From Glandiceps talaboti (Eukaryota; Hemichordata; Enteropneusta; Spengelidae), in the NCBI RefSeq assembly GCF_964340395.1, contig NC_135556.1, forward strand, positions 2,877,001-2,941,000: a stretch of DNA of 64,000 nucleotides, read 5' to 3'. The notes below the pieces were generated by a model. It had not been told where the DNA came from and made no database searches. It worked only from the letters and a program-made list of their open reading frames with translations. The position numbers were made by a program, and so were the translations under genes. Shown here piece after piece: positions 10,600 to 20,491 of the stretch (the first letter of the stretch is position 1; the number at the start of each line of letters is the position of its first letter).

Positions 10600-11800
10600 T
10601 ACATATGTACCTAATAGTATACTGCCCTTATACCAAGATTAACTGAAAATAAGCTGCTCAGACATGTCTGCCAAATGGCTCCAGACATGAAAAAATCATA
10701 ACAGAAGCTCTGCCTAGCAGTCCTGTTGGATCATATCATGACATAAGTTGACATACATTTATACATCATAGTACATTGTCTTAATTTTAAAATAAAGTTT
10801 TAATGGAAATTGTTCATGCATGTCAGTGTAATGGTCCCAAACATGGAAAAAATCATAACAAAATGTTCAAAGTCATTATGCACACATGCCAAACAGATCT
10901 CATTCAAAGTTGGTATAATTAAGGACAATGTCAAATGTTTGCCAAGTGGCCATACTGGATCATATCATGACACAAGTTGACATGAATGTGAAGATTATTG
11001 ACTAAGTATATCCTTGTATCCAGTTTAAAGGGAATTGATTAAAACAGAATGGTAGCCCAGCGGTCATGTTGGATCTTATTGTGACACAAGTTGACATACA
11101 TATATAATATGTACATCATAGTACAATGTCTTTGTGTAAAGTTTTGATGGAAATTGTTCAATGTTCACTCAGTGGTTATATTGGATCATATTGTCACACA
11201 AGTTGACATGCATATGAAGAATATGGTACAATATATATATCCCTGTACCCAGTTTGAATTGAATCGGTTCAGATTCATTGAAGTAATGGCTCTGAACATG
11301 AAAAAATGATAACAAAAGGGTTGCCCAGCAGCCATATTGGATCATATCGAGACATAAACTGATATGCATTTGTATGCCATAGTGTGTTGTCCTTGTACCA
11401 AGTTTGATAGAAATCGGTCCAGTCATGTCCAAGTAATGGTTCTTGACATGAAAAAATAGTTTTAAAAAGTGGCCAGCTGTTGGCCATATTGGATGGTATT
11501 GCTACATAAATTGACATGCATATGTATGTAATAGAACATTGTCCTTATACCAACTTTGAATGAGATCTGTTCAGCATAATGGCTTTGAACATGAAAAATT
11601 TGTAACAAAATGGCTGTCTAGTGGCCATATTGGATTATATCACAAAATAAATTCACATGCATAATGGATACCATAGTGTGTTGTCCTTGTACCAAGTTTG
11701 AAAGAAATCGGTCCAGTCATTTCCAAGAAATGGCTCTGGACACACAGATGGACGGAGCCCAATCTATAAGTCCCCTCCAGACTTCGTCCGGCACGGACTA
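10600..11800 (-). repeat. family B array with about 150-bp units (copy B2)
   Basis: Seven or eight diverged units carry GTTGACATGCATATG, CCATATTGGATCATAT and ACATGAAAAAAT. The right end at about 11757-11800 (CCCAATCTATAAGTCCCC and ACTTCGTCCGGCACGGACTA) is the same terminus as at 6862. This copy is older than B1 and B3. Open frames here are not conserved between units. Confidence 0.7.
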
Positions 11801-11960
11801 AAAATAAAGTAAAACATCTACCCACCCCACCTTATTCTAAAAGTGAGCGTAATTGGAACCACACAAGTTTTTTTTGTTAGCCTTATCAAATACAACATAC
11901 GTCAGATGAAATTATCCTATCTTCTGTTATCTGAAACAGTACTCACAAGCTAATACTTAC

Positions 11961-12271
11961 AGCTTTAGCTAAACACATGAGATATTTTTCCTCTTCTTTT
12001 TGCATGTTGTTGAATCGCTTGTTGAATGAAGTTAGTAGCTGTAAGAATCCATCATTGTGTCCTTCCCCAACTTCAGCTGGAGGTAAGCAAATGAAATATG
12101 TTTTAGTATCGGTTAAAAGACATGCAGCTGGTAGATGAATGATAACTTCATTTTCACTTGGCATATAATGTTGCCAGGCAGAGTACAGGTAAAATAATTT
12201 CCTGTGCACTGTGTTTCCTGCATGTTTCTTCGCACAACCATGAAAATTGAATCCATATAATATACTTAAAT
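11961..12271 (-). CDS. exon 2 of unidentified CCCH zinc-finger gene
   Basis: On the minus strand, after a pyrimidine-rich tract TTTCTTTCTGCAG there is a second AG four bases on (GCAGATAG). Splicing at the second AG gives a 311-bp exon starting in the phase left by exon 1, restoring an aspartate codon (VN-D-LSILYGFNFHGC). The frame runs open through HRKLFYLYSAWQHYMPSENE, LPAACLLTDTKTYFICLPPA and FNNMQKEEEKYLMCLAKA to a strong donor GCT|GTAAGT at 11961/11960, ending in phase 0. Using the first AG (start 12275) would give a 315-bp exon in phase 0, which does not fit exon 1. The family is not recognised. The domain looks soluble, mixed alpha/beta, with several cysteines. Confidence 0.65.
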
Positions 12272-12341
12272 CTATCTGCAGAAAGAAATTTATCCAGTGA
12301 AAAAAAGCATTAGTAACATTACAATATTTAATAACGATTTG

Positions 12342-12470
12342 CAGGGCTCGAAATTAACGATGGTCTTTCATACCAAAACCACCACTTTTTCATTTTGGAC
12401 CACCAAAATCGAAAAGTTGGTTGTACATGTGGCCCACCACTTAAATTTTGTTTGTTTTGAATACTTTGTG
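12342..12470 (+). repeat. hAT-like terminus (CAGGGCTCGAAATTAACG)
   Basis: CAGGGCTCGAAATTAACGATGG at 12342 is nearly the same as the terminal repeat of the element at 12798-13859. It is followed by an A/T-rich segment with repeated CCACCA and ACCACTTTTT words. No partner end is evident. Confidence 0.4.
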
Positions 12471-12797
12471 TAATTTTACACCTTTCATATACAGTTGGCT
12501 AAATACATCAATATTATCGATATTATTGACATTTTACTGTATTCTGATAGACACATTCTGATACATATCTCAGGAAACAAGTGCCTGCATGTGCGCACTC
12601 AAGTACCAGTACGAGCACCAAAACAGGCTGTACTGTGTACAGTTGACCCAGACATAACAGTGATGTCACAGAGAGATGATCAAGAACCTGACAGAGTCTT
12701 GGCCCCGTCTTCACCTAAAAAATAGCGCCAATGGCATTGTAGCACAACTCACTGTATAGTTTTTAATGATGTTTACCCACATGCTGATCCATGCTAG

Positions 12798-13859
12798 CAG
12801 GGCTTGAAATAGAAATGTTTTTCCATGTGCACAGTGTGCACCTTCACTTTGAAATTTACCTGCACACAATGTGCACACTATATCTCAGTTACTATTGCTT
12901 GCTTCGAAGCCGTAGCTTGTACATGGTTATCCGTTATTTCATGACTTGTTATTACGTGCAAACGAAACGATCTGCAGCCTGGACTACGAAACTTGTTTGG
13001 CTTCGTACTTATATCAAACTGTTGACAAACGCTGCAAAACATACATTTTTTTTTCTTCATCTAAAACTAGCCATGGTTTATATTTTTGCCAAGATTTTTG
13101 AAACCGATAGACCTTTTTTATCTTTAGTGGTGGTTGTCCAGTATCATCATTTATTTTATCACTCACGTTACCACTTTCTTGCGATGTCGACGGCAAGTTC
13201 ACATCTGTTGGGACGGCTGTACTCATCGTAGAAATCACTTAATTATTACTACTAGTACTCGTACTTGAACCGTCTTTTTTGGGACACTTCCTCGATCGAA
13301 TTTCGTCAGACAATTGCTTGACGCCAAGGTCGAGAAGGGTCCGCTGTTTTGACATCAAATTTTGTATAATTTCCAAAAATAAACAACTTTACATGTGACC
13401 GTTTGACGTATTTTTGACGAAAGAACAGGAAGAGAGTGTAATTAGCCGATCGCTAGATCGTGGGGGTCCTATCAGTGATTGTTCAAGTATGTGTAATGTT
13501 TCCCGTATACGTACGAGTCGATCGAGTGCACCGACCGAAAATTGCCGATGTAATATCTCGCATTTTACGTTATTTCAAGTCTCGAGAGGTAATGAGGTTT
13601 CATGCGGTTTTTTACTTCCGCATTTACGACAAGGAGATCGATCAACCGATATCAATATAATCATTTTATTACTATCAAAATCCGAAGTTTGTTCATCTAA
13701 AGCACTTATTTAGAGATATTTGTGGTCAATCCGAAGAAATGTATGAGGTTTTTTCCACGATAGCCAACATGCATGTCGTGCACCTGTTTTGAAATCTACC
13801 TGCACTGGGCAAAATTAACGTGCATAGTAGCACGGTGCACCCGGGTATTTCGAGCCCTG
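12798..13859 (-). mobile_element. hAT-type DNA transposon remnant
   Basis: The ends are CAGGGCTTGAAATA (left) and inverted CAGGGCTCGAAATA (right), flanked by the 5-bp direct repeat GCTAG (12793-12797 and 13860-13864). Subterminal DNA on both sides is dense in the palindrome GTGCAC, and GAAATYTACCTGCAC occurs near both ends in the same orientation. Subterminal short repeats of this sort are typical transposase-binding regions in hAT elements. The internal coding region is cut short, so this is a deletion derivative about 1.06 kb long, in intron 1 of the CCCH gene. Confidence 0.75.
12878..13355 (-). pseudogene. hAT transposase N-terminus (TTF-type zinc finger), broken
   Basis: From an ATG at 13355 the frame reads MSKQRTLLDLGVKQLSDEI, meets a TAA at 13239-13241, then continues in the same frame with MSTAVPTDVNLPSTSQES, YRFQKSWQKYKPWLVLDEEKK. 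At an A-run near 13050 one base is gained; in the next frame it goes on with CMFCSVCQQFDIS, GCRSFRLHVITSHE and stops at 12878. W-x-W-L-DEEKK-MFC-x2-C followed by GC-x2-F and HE is the TTF-type finger of hAT transposases. There is one stop and one frameshift, and the catalytic domain is absent. It cannot make an active transposase as it stands. Confidence 0.75.
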
Positions 13860-13869
13860 GCTAGGTATA

Positions 13870-14014
13870 GGTGTTCATTGTCAAATGATTATCTACTTGC
13901 CTATCAAACCCTGTTGTTATCTTCGCAATATACACGATTATTTGGCTGTTGATATGGGTGTGGTCATATTGCTAGATATATTTGCATTTATACATTTTTT
14001 GAATGTTAGTTCAC
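13870..14014 (-). repeat. family C repeat unit, interrupted by a LINE
   Basis: TTATTTGGCTGTTGATATGG and GGTCATATTGCTAGATATAT match family C on the opposite strand. The unit breaks off near 14014 and the family resumes at 15368 after the LINE, so the LINE landed inside a C array. Confidence 0.65.
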
Positions 14015-15367
14015 TTGTGTATGTATCCCTAAAGTGGTTCAAATCGTATCTAACTGGTAGGTCACAAGTCGTTGATGTCCATGGTGTTCATTCTGGATCT
14101 AAAGAAATTGCATGTGGGGTCCCCAAGGCTCCATTCTCGGGCCTCTTCTGTTTCTGATATATGTGAATGATATGAAGGCTGCAGTTAAGTGCAAACTTAT
14201 GCTGTATGCTGACGACTCAGCATTGTTGGTATCAGGGAAGGATATATCAGAGATAGAGGAGACCCTGAGTATGGAGTTGACATCCGTTAGTGAATGGTTA
14301 ACAGACAATAAGCTATCTTTACATCTGGGTAAAACTGAGTCTATTTTATTTGCCTCCAAGAAACGTTTGCATACAACAAATAAAGTAAATGTGCGTTGTA
14401 ATGGGAATGAGATTGAATCTAAGGTGAGTGTGTCATACTTGGGGGTTTCATTGGATCAGTCTTTATCTGGTGAGATTATAGCTTCTAGCGTGCTATCAAA
14501 ATGCGCAAACAAACTTAAATTTTTATACCGCAATACTCGATCTTTTAATCTGAAAACAAAGAAATTACTTGTCTCGGCTTTGATTCAGTGTCATATCGAC
14601 TATGCCTGTTCATCGTGGTACAGTGGTCTCACAAAGAAGTTGAAGGGTAGACTACAAGTTCTGCAAAATAACATCATAAGATACATACTTAGTGCTGCTC
14701 CTAGAACACACATTGGATATAATCAATTTAAACTTGTAGGCATGTTTCCTGTAGAATTGAGGGTTGAGCAATTAAAACTCAATCATATGTTCAACATCAT
14801 AAATCATTGTGCTCCTGAGTACTTAAATTGCAATATAGAAATGGTCCATAATCGGCAGTTATAGAACAAGAGCGAGTGAACTGTCATGTGTAGTTCCAAG
14901 AGTCAGTGGTATGGGTAAGAGTTCATTCGCTTACACAGGCATTGGTCTTTGGAATAGTCTCCCACTCTCAGTGAAACAATCTCATACAAAACATAGTTTT
15001 AAAAACCATGTCAAATCTTTTTTATGGAACAAATTAGAGGTTAAAGAACATAATATTTTGTAACTTTTTAGTCCTTCCTTTTTAAATTGAGGGTGTTGTC
15101 TGTGTATTTTATAATTTTTTTTTTGTGCTCTGTCATCTGTATTTCATTTAAATGTTTTTATATTTTGTTTGTTTGTTTGTTTGTTTGTTGTTGTTGTATC
15201 ATTGTTGCCATGGCATTTTGAATACCCCTATGAGGACCACATTGGAAATAAATGTTTTTAAAAATACTTTTATGTGTTATCCTCGGTGATTTTTATACCT
15301 TGTATTTTAATATGTACTTGTATAAATTTTTACCCAAATAAAATCATATCATCATATCATATCATAT
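14015..15367 (+). pseudogene. 5'-truncated LINE, RT C-terminal part (CR1/L2/Jockey-like group)
   Basis: The translation shows WFKSYLTGR, then GVP|QGSILGPLLFLIYVNDM, the catalytic YADD box, the thumb region with SEWLTDNKLSLHLGKTES and SYLGVSLD, and the C-terminal region with VPRVSGMGKSSFAYTGIG and LWNSLPLSVK, ending in TAA at 15061-15063. Two frameshifts break it: a missing C at about 14121 (within GVPQG) and one near 14860 (MVHNR/GSYRTRAS). The long central stretch 14112-14864 is open for 250 codons. The 3' UTR contains a (TTTG)n run, AATAAA-like sites and ends in an ATCATATC repeat tail at about 15345-15367, a LINE-type tail. The 5' part, including the endonuclease, is missing. Confidence 0.85.
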
Positions 15368-16185
15368 CAATGTTATCTTTACAATATGTTATCATTTGGC
15401 TGTTGCCATGGGCGTGGTCTTGTTGCTAGGTACATCTGCATACTTTTTAAATGTTTGTTCACTTGTCTAAAAATCACCACCATTTAGCTGTTGCTATGGG
15501 CGTGGTCATGGTTGCTAGGGGTATTTGCATACATTTTATGAATGTTTACTCACTTGCCTACCAGATGATGTTTTTAACCAAAATATACTGCCATGTGGTT
15601 GTTGCTAAGGGTGGTCATGGTTGCAAGGGCCAATTGTGCCAACATTTTTTGAAGAAAATCTGCAGAATAACACTTCTAGAAACAAGTGCAAGTACTTTTT
15701 GAGAAGTTTTTTGACCGAAATTCACATTTTTACACCTAATTTGCATATCACTGATGAAATTATTATGTGCTTAATATTTCTTCATCTATAGACCCCCAGA
15801 TGCATCCCCATTAAATTTCATCCAAATCTGTTCAGTAGTTTTGGAATTATAGAGTTTTGACCAAAAATACACATTTTTAGACCTAATTTGCATATCACTG
15901 ATGGGATCATCATATCACAAACAATTGTAAATATACATACCCCTAAGAACAATACCACTAAAGACATATCTGCCCAGTAGAATTTTGGTTTAAGTTTTGC
16001 GACCAAAAATGATATTCTTTTATCCAAATCACACCAATTACTTAGTTTTGAACAATTTCTCATCTAGACACTAATTCAAAATGAATGTCCCCACCAAACA
16101 CTGACCCAATTTGAGTTTAAGTTGTGTACACACAGACAGACACCATGCCTAAAACACTAACCTTATCAGTTCAAATTGTGTTAAA
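15368..16185 (-). repeat. composite of family C units and 147-bp family D units
   Basis: C units with GTTGCCATGGGCGTGGTC-TTGTTGCTAGG occupy 15368-15640. Family D follows: CACATTTTTACACCTAATTT at about 15723 and CACATTTTTAGACCTAATTT at about 15869, both continuing GCATATCACTGATG, spacing about 147 bp. The run ends with ACACACAGACAGACACC near 16130, the same kind of tail as element A. Confidence 0.65.
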
Positions 16186-16309
16186 AAAAACCATTTAGAA
16201 TGAAAAAAAATAACTTAGGATCGGAACCATAAATTGGGGTTGGTAGGGTTATTAGAAACATACAATTTTCTTTTATTTGGCCTAAGCATGTCATAATTTG
16301 CACTGACTG

Positions 16310-17060
16310 TTGCTACCGATGTGGTCTTGTTGCTTAGCTGATTTGCAATCATTAAAAATATTTAACCACTTACACACCACTCTTGTTCTCTTTGACTATT
16401 CAAATATTTGTATGGGCATGGACTTGTTGCTAGGCATATTTTTTTAAATCTTTATTGACTCCCTTATCCATCCCTGTTATCTTTGTAATATACACCATCA
16501 CTTACTGATGCTAAGTATCATGAAATGGTAAACATATAGACATTGTTAGAAATATACTACATGTAGATACAAACTTCATCTCCACTCACCAAGTAGTTTT
16601 CGGGACAGGTTTTTGACCCAAATTTACTTTATTGGGTCTAATTTGCATTAAATCACTGATTGGATCATCATATTCAAAATAGTTCTTCATCAACACATAA
16701 TCCTCAGTGACATCTGCACCAAATTTCAGCTCAATATGAAGTAGTTTTGGAATTAAAAGATTTTTGACAAAAAAGTCATACTTGTTATCTAGACCTAATT
16801 AGCATATCATTAATTCAATCACCATGAGTATCACAACACATCCTCAGAAACATCTCCACCAAATTTTAGCTCAATGTCTATTAGCTTTGTAATAAAGATT
16901 GTTTGACTAAAAAGTCATATTTCTGTTCCCAATTTTCCTATTACTGAATGGATCATCATATGAATATTTCCATAGCTACACATCATTAAGAACATCCCAC
17001 TGAATTTCAAATCAATTTGCATAGAAATTTGTACTTCAATTATTTACCAAAAATCTTTGT
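16310..17060 (-). repeat. second diverged C plus D composite
   Basis: Weaker C units lie at 16310-16520 (GTGGTCTTGTTGCTTAG, GGACTTGTTGCTAGGC). D-like units lie at 16590-17060, with TCTAATTTGCATTAAATCAC, ACCTAATTAGCATATCATTA and recurring CACCAAATTTYAGCTCAAT, about 150 bp apart. 17061-18060 contains nothing else I can name and is intron 1 sequence. Confidence 0.5.
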
Positions 17061-18073
17061 TTGATCTACTAGTACTACATTATTGATCAATTGTGCTGTG
17101 CCAATTTTCATTTGAACTTAGTAAAATCGCCCAAACTTTGGCAAAAGTAAATTTAACACATTTTAACAGGCTTAGTTATGACACTAATTGTATATATTGC
17201 AACTGTAATTGTTGTTATATGGACATACTTAAAAGGCATCTTTAATGACTACTGTATAGTGTATTGACTCATGTCTGATTCTGAAATAAGTTAATCTTGT
17301 GAGTTTTCATTTTGTACAATGGTGTTAAAACGTTTACCTTTAAATGAATAGACAAGATGTGATTACAAGTACATGTACCGAATGTGACACTTTATCATCA
17401 CTCTTTTGAAATGGTACATGTACATTTTCTTGAATTATATTACTGTCCATTAAATGCATTTTCAAATAGTTTGTTGTGGTCAAGGATATTTTATGTACAT
17501 GTTGTGCTATACTATTTAATATTGAAACACACCATTTAATTCACTGAGTTCGACTATGTTCCAGAACAATATTTAGTGGAAACAACCCTATGTTTATGTA
17601 TTGAGTATTGCTGCATACATTTACACTATATTGTGTCTACATCCTACGCAGTTGATGTGGCATGTTTGCTGTTTGAAATGATCATAGGCAACATGTACAA
17701 CAGTGCACCAACATTATAACATATCAACAACCGCGCCGATCGGCCGCTGTACGGCACTGACCAGCAAAACGTCCTGGTATCCAAACACATTTAACGTTAC
17801 ATGTAATAACCTAACCTCACTTTGCAATCACTGGTGGAATGAATAAGGGCTGGAATACTACTAGGCATAGTCCTGCTTGCATACGGAGTAATCCGGTACT
17901 CAATTCTGACCTACCTCTTGTTTAGAGTCAAGTCAGTAATATAGACTCGTGCACCGTCTGTAAGCAGGACTTGGCCACTCTCTTCCTCAAACAATGTACA
18001 AATAAAAAGTACTGAAATAATTTGTACCATGTCTTTAGATACAAAAATTGGTATCATATCACATATCACTTAC

Positions 18074-18581
18074 CATTCACCATCTTTGCCAATGTGTTGT
18101 AAGAAATATTGTCTTGTGCGCAGGTTAATGCTGCCAATAAGCCTGGCGAATCGCTTAGGAAGTGGTCACACTGATGACGACCGATGATAACTCTCACCAT
18201 GTCGTGAGTAGATGCCAACCAATCGCATATCAAACGTTCTCTGGGCTTCAAAAAGAAATCCATAGCCAAAGACAGACATTGAAATCGTAACCTTTTAATA
18301 TGATGGTATTCCCATCCAGACGCCGACGGATAATGTATGACGGGGTGATGTCTCTCCCCACACTTCTCCGGGTGATCACAGCTTCCATTCTTATATGCTG
18401 GGCATTCATCAGACTGTCGAGTGTTGTGTGTGACGGACCGAGGCGGCCTTTGTGTGTCATCCAGAGTCTGCGCCTGAAAGGCTTCAGCGAGGTCGTCTGG
18501 ATCACCTCCCCCGGCACATGCAGCACGGTGGACTTCATCGTCTCTCGACATTATTTTAGTGGAAGTATTCAAGTCTGTCAT
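18074..18581 (-). CDS. exon 1 of unidentified CCCH zinc-finger gene (start codon exon)
   Basis: The open frame begins MTDLNTSTKIMSRDDEV (ATG at 18581; a second ATG is at residue 11). After an acidic, low-complexity N-terminus it holds C60-x7-C68-x5-C74-x3-H78 (CPAYKNGSCDHPEKCGERH), the spacing of a CCCH zinc finger, a fold that commonly binds RNA. The rest (WEYHHIKRLRFQCLSLAMDF, ERLICDWLASTHDMVRVIIG, SPGLLAALTCAQDNISYNTL) looks like a globular helical domain. It ends at a strong donor AATG|GTAAGT in phase 1, which matches the second acceptor of exon 2. A CCCH finger alone does not name the gene, and I do not assign an ortholog. GC content is higher than in the flanks. Confidence 0.75.
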
Positions 18582-18610
18582 AGGTTCGGCTTGCTTCCAG
18601 TGTCATCATA

Positions 18611-18620
18611 TTTGGCGGGG
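18611..18620 (+). promoter_or_regulatory. possible E2F-type site upstream of the CCCH gene
   Basis: TTTGGCGGGG lies 30 bases upstream of the start codon of the minus-strand gene (CCCCGCCAAA on the coding strand). It matches the E2F core. It sits beside a GGGGTTTTTTCCCC palindrome. No TATA box is evident on this strand. A single short match is weak evidence. Confidence 0.25.
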
Positions 18621-18914
18621 TTTTTTCCCCGACACACAGACACACCGGACAAACTCTGTACGTCATATGAAGGTAGAATTTGATTGGCTGAAAGATGAAA
18701 CTTACTACGGCTCGTGCGATGTAACGTGAACATATACTCTGTATGTACGAAATGTTACATGTAAGATAGCTCCATATACGCTCAAGGCAAGTAGGTATAT
18801 ATAAAATAAATAAATTTGATACATCAATACATAACGTATTCCCATCCAGACCACAGGAAACCCAGTAACCATTGAACTGTATTACAAACAAACACACAGA
18901 CCAGCAAGCTAGCA

Positions 18915-19112
18915 AGCAAATAAATAAATAAATAAACAGATAAATAAATAAATAAACCAACCAACCATCAAACAAACAAACAAACAAACAAACAAACAAA
19001 CAAACAAACAAACAAACAAACAAAACAATACAAACAAACAAACAAACAAACAAACGTGGGGACATACGTACGTACGTCCATACATCCATCCATCCATCCA
19101 TCCATCCATCCA
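18915..19112. repeat. microsatellite cluster: (AAATA)n, (CAAA)n, (CATC)n
   Basis: Three simple repeats lie side by side: AAATAAAT runs at 18918-18958, a long CAAA run at 18970-19054, and CATC at 19081-19111 with ACGTACGTACGT between. The long cysteine- and tryptophan-rich minus-strand frames here are repeat artefacts. Confidence 0.9.
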
Positions 19113-19116
19113 TACC

Positions 19117-19135
19117 AATCTGATTAAAATCCGAT
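19117..19135 (+). repeat. orphan terminus of the 38-bp-TIR MITE family
   Basis: CAATCTGATTAAAATCCGA repeats the first 19 bases of the terminus at 6135. No right end was found downstream, so it is a fragment or a truncated copy. Confidence 0.55.
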
Positions 19136-19321
19136 TGTCACAAGGTGGTGATTTTGAATAATAGATTCTTTAGTTTACTGAACTAGTGACCTTTTGATGA
19201 ATGGTGATGACAGGTATATATAGGTCAGGGACCTTTTCGTGATGACAGTGTGCTAATTTACATGTCTACAGCTAAACATCTGTTGAACTTTGTGTGTACC
19301 CAATCAACGTTAAGGAGACCC

Positions 19322-19550
19322 CTATAAATACTCTCGAAGCCAGTGATCACATGCTTCTCCTAACTTTGAACATCAAGGCCTGAAGGTGGATACTGCTAGC
19401 TTGGAGCTGCCGACTTGCTGGCTACTGGTTGCTGTCGCATGGGCGTGTATTATTCCACAACAAGAACTTAACCTACACCAACGGGACACTCCGTTAATTT
19501 GCTAATGGACTACGGACACTGACTGTACTTATTAGTACCGTGTAAAACGG
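19322..19550 (+). promoter_or_regulatory. possible plus-strand promoter and non-coding first exon
   Basis: CTATAAATA at 19322-19330 is a good TATA box. The following 220 bases end in a consensus donor ACGG|GTGAGT at 19550/19551. It lies about 740 bases upstream of, and diverges from, the minus-strand CCCH gene. No plus-strand acceptor or coding exon follows that I can identify. A solo LTR or other retroelement promoter is an equally good reading. Confidence 0.25.
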
Positions 19551-20145
19551 GTGAGTTCATGACTTGCGGATAATTGTATACAAGACAATACGGACTGGCT
19601 GACGGCCATTTGAGCTACCACATTTCGCGTGTACAACGGTTTGCTGCCTCGTGGACTAGAATTTGCTAAATAATTAGTTAGTACCTGTCATCACCATAAC
19701 TATGCATTTATAAGCCTTGTTTGTTATTTTGTACAACCTGACAAGTGTATCAGGGGATATGTATAGAACGTTCCTATTCAGTTTATGTAATATTTCATGG
19801 GCAAATACAATATTCCCAATTGATATGTTGTTCTCTGTCGCTTCATTTATACAATACTCCATTCTATCCTTTATTTGTATGTGTCACTCGACCATCTTGT
19901 GACACCGATGTAGATGTCGGCTAATCGTTCATTGCTATTTTACCTTCGTTATTTTGCCTGAATTGACCTTCTTGGTACATGTTTACATTTTTTAGCCTGA
20001 TCGCCTCCTCTTTGAAGGACTTTCTTTATATAGGCGTAGTTTCGAACAGCCAATAGGCAACGAGCTGATTATTCAAAATACCTGGACGTACAGAGGAGTT
20101 TATACAGGGTCGTGAATCGATGTCATCCCTTGTCTCTTCCCCTTA

Positions 20146-20403
20146 GGGGTGGACCATTTGATATCCTGGGGGGGGGGGGCTTGGAAGATTTCGGGGGAAA
20201 AAAGATGCCAAATGGATTTGCTTGAAAAAAAAATCCGGATATGAGTGGGTGATGGGGAAAAAAAGATGGACCACTGCTGCTATGATGCACAGGTTCGAGT
20301 ATACTGGTCAACCTGCTTGTACCTCTCCAACCAGGATACTTGTCAAATCATGACAAACAGTTTCAAACACATGTCAGGGACCAGTCAGTTTCGTTAGCCT
20401 GTG

Positions 20404-20491
<88 letters not shown>

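Noticed and set aside
13414-13713. Plus-strand frame of 99 codons inside the hAT element
   Set aside because: It lies antisense to and upstream of the transposase start on the minus strand and shows no motif.
18300-18683. 127-codon plus-strand frame opposite exon 1
   Set aside because: Its sequence lies antisense to the CCCH exon, which has a zinc-finger motif and a proper splice donor; no such support exists for the plus strand.
18556-19118. Frames rich in LFVCLFVC and MDGWMDGW upstream of the CCCH gene
   Set aside because: They read through (CAAA)n and (CATC)n microsatellites on the opposite strand.
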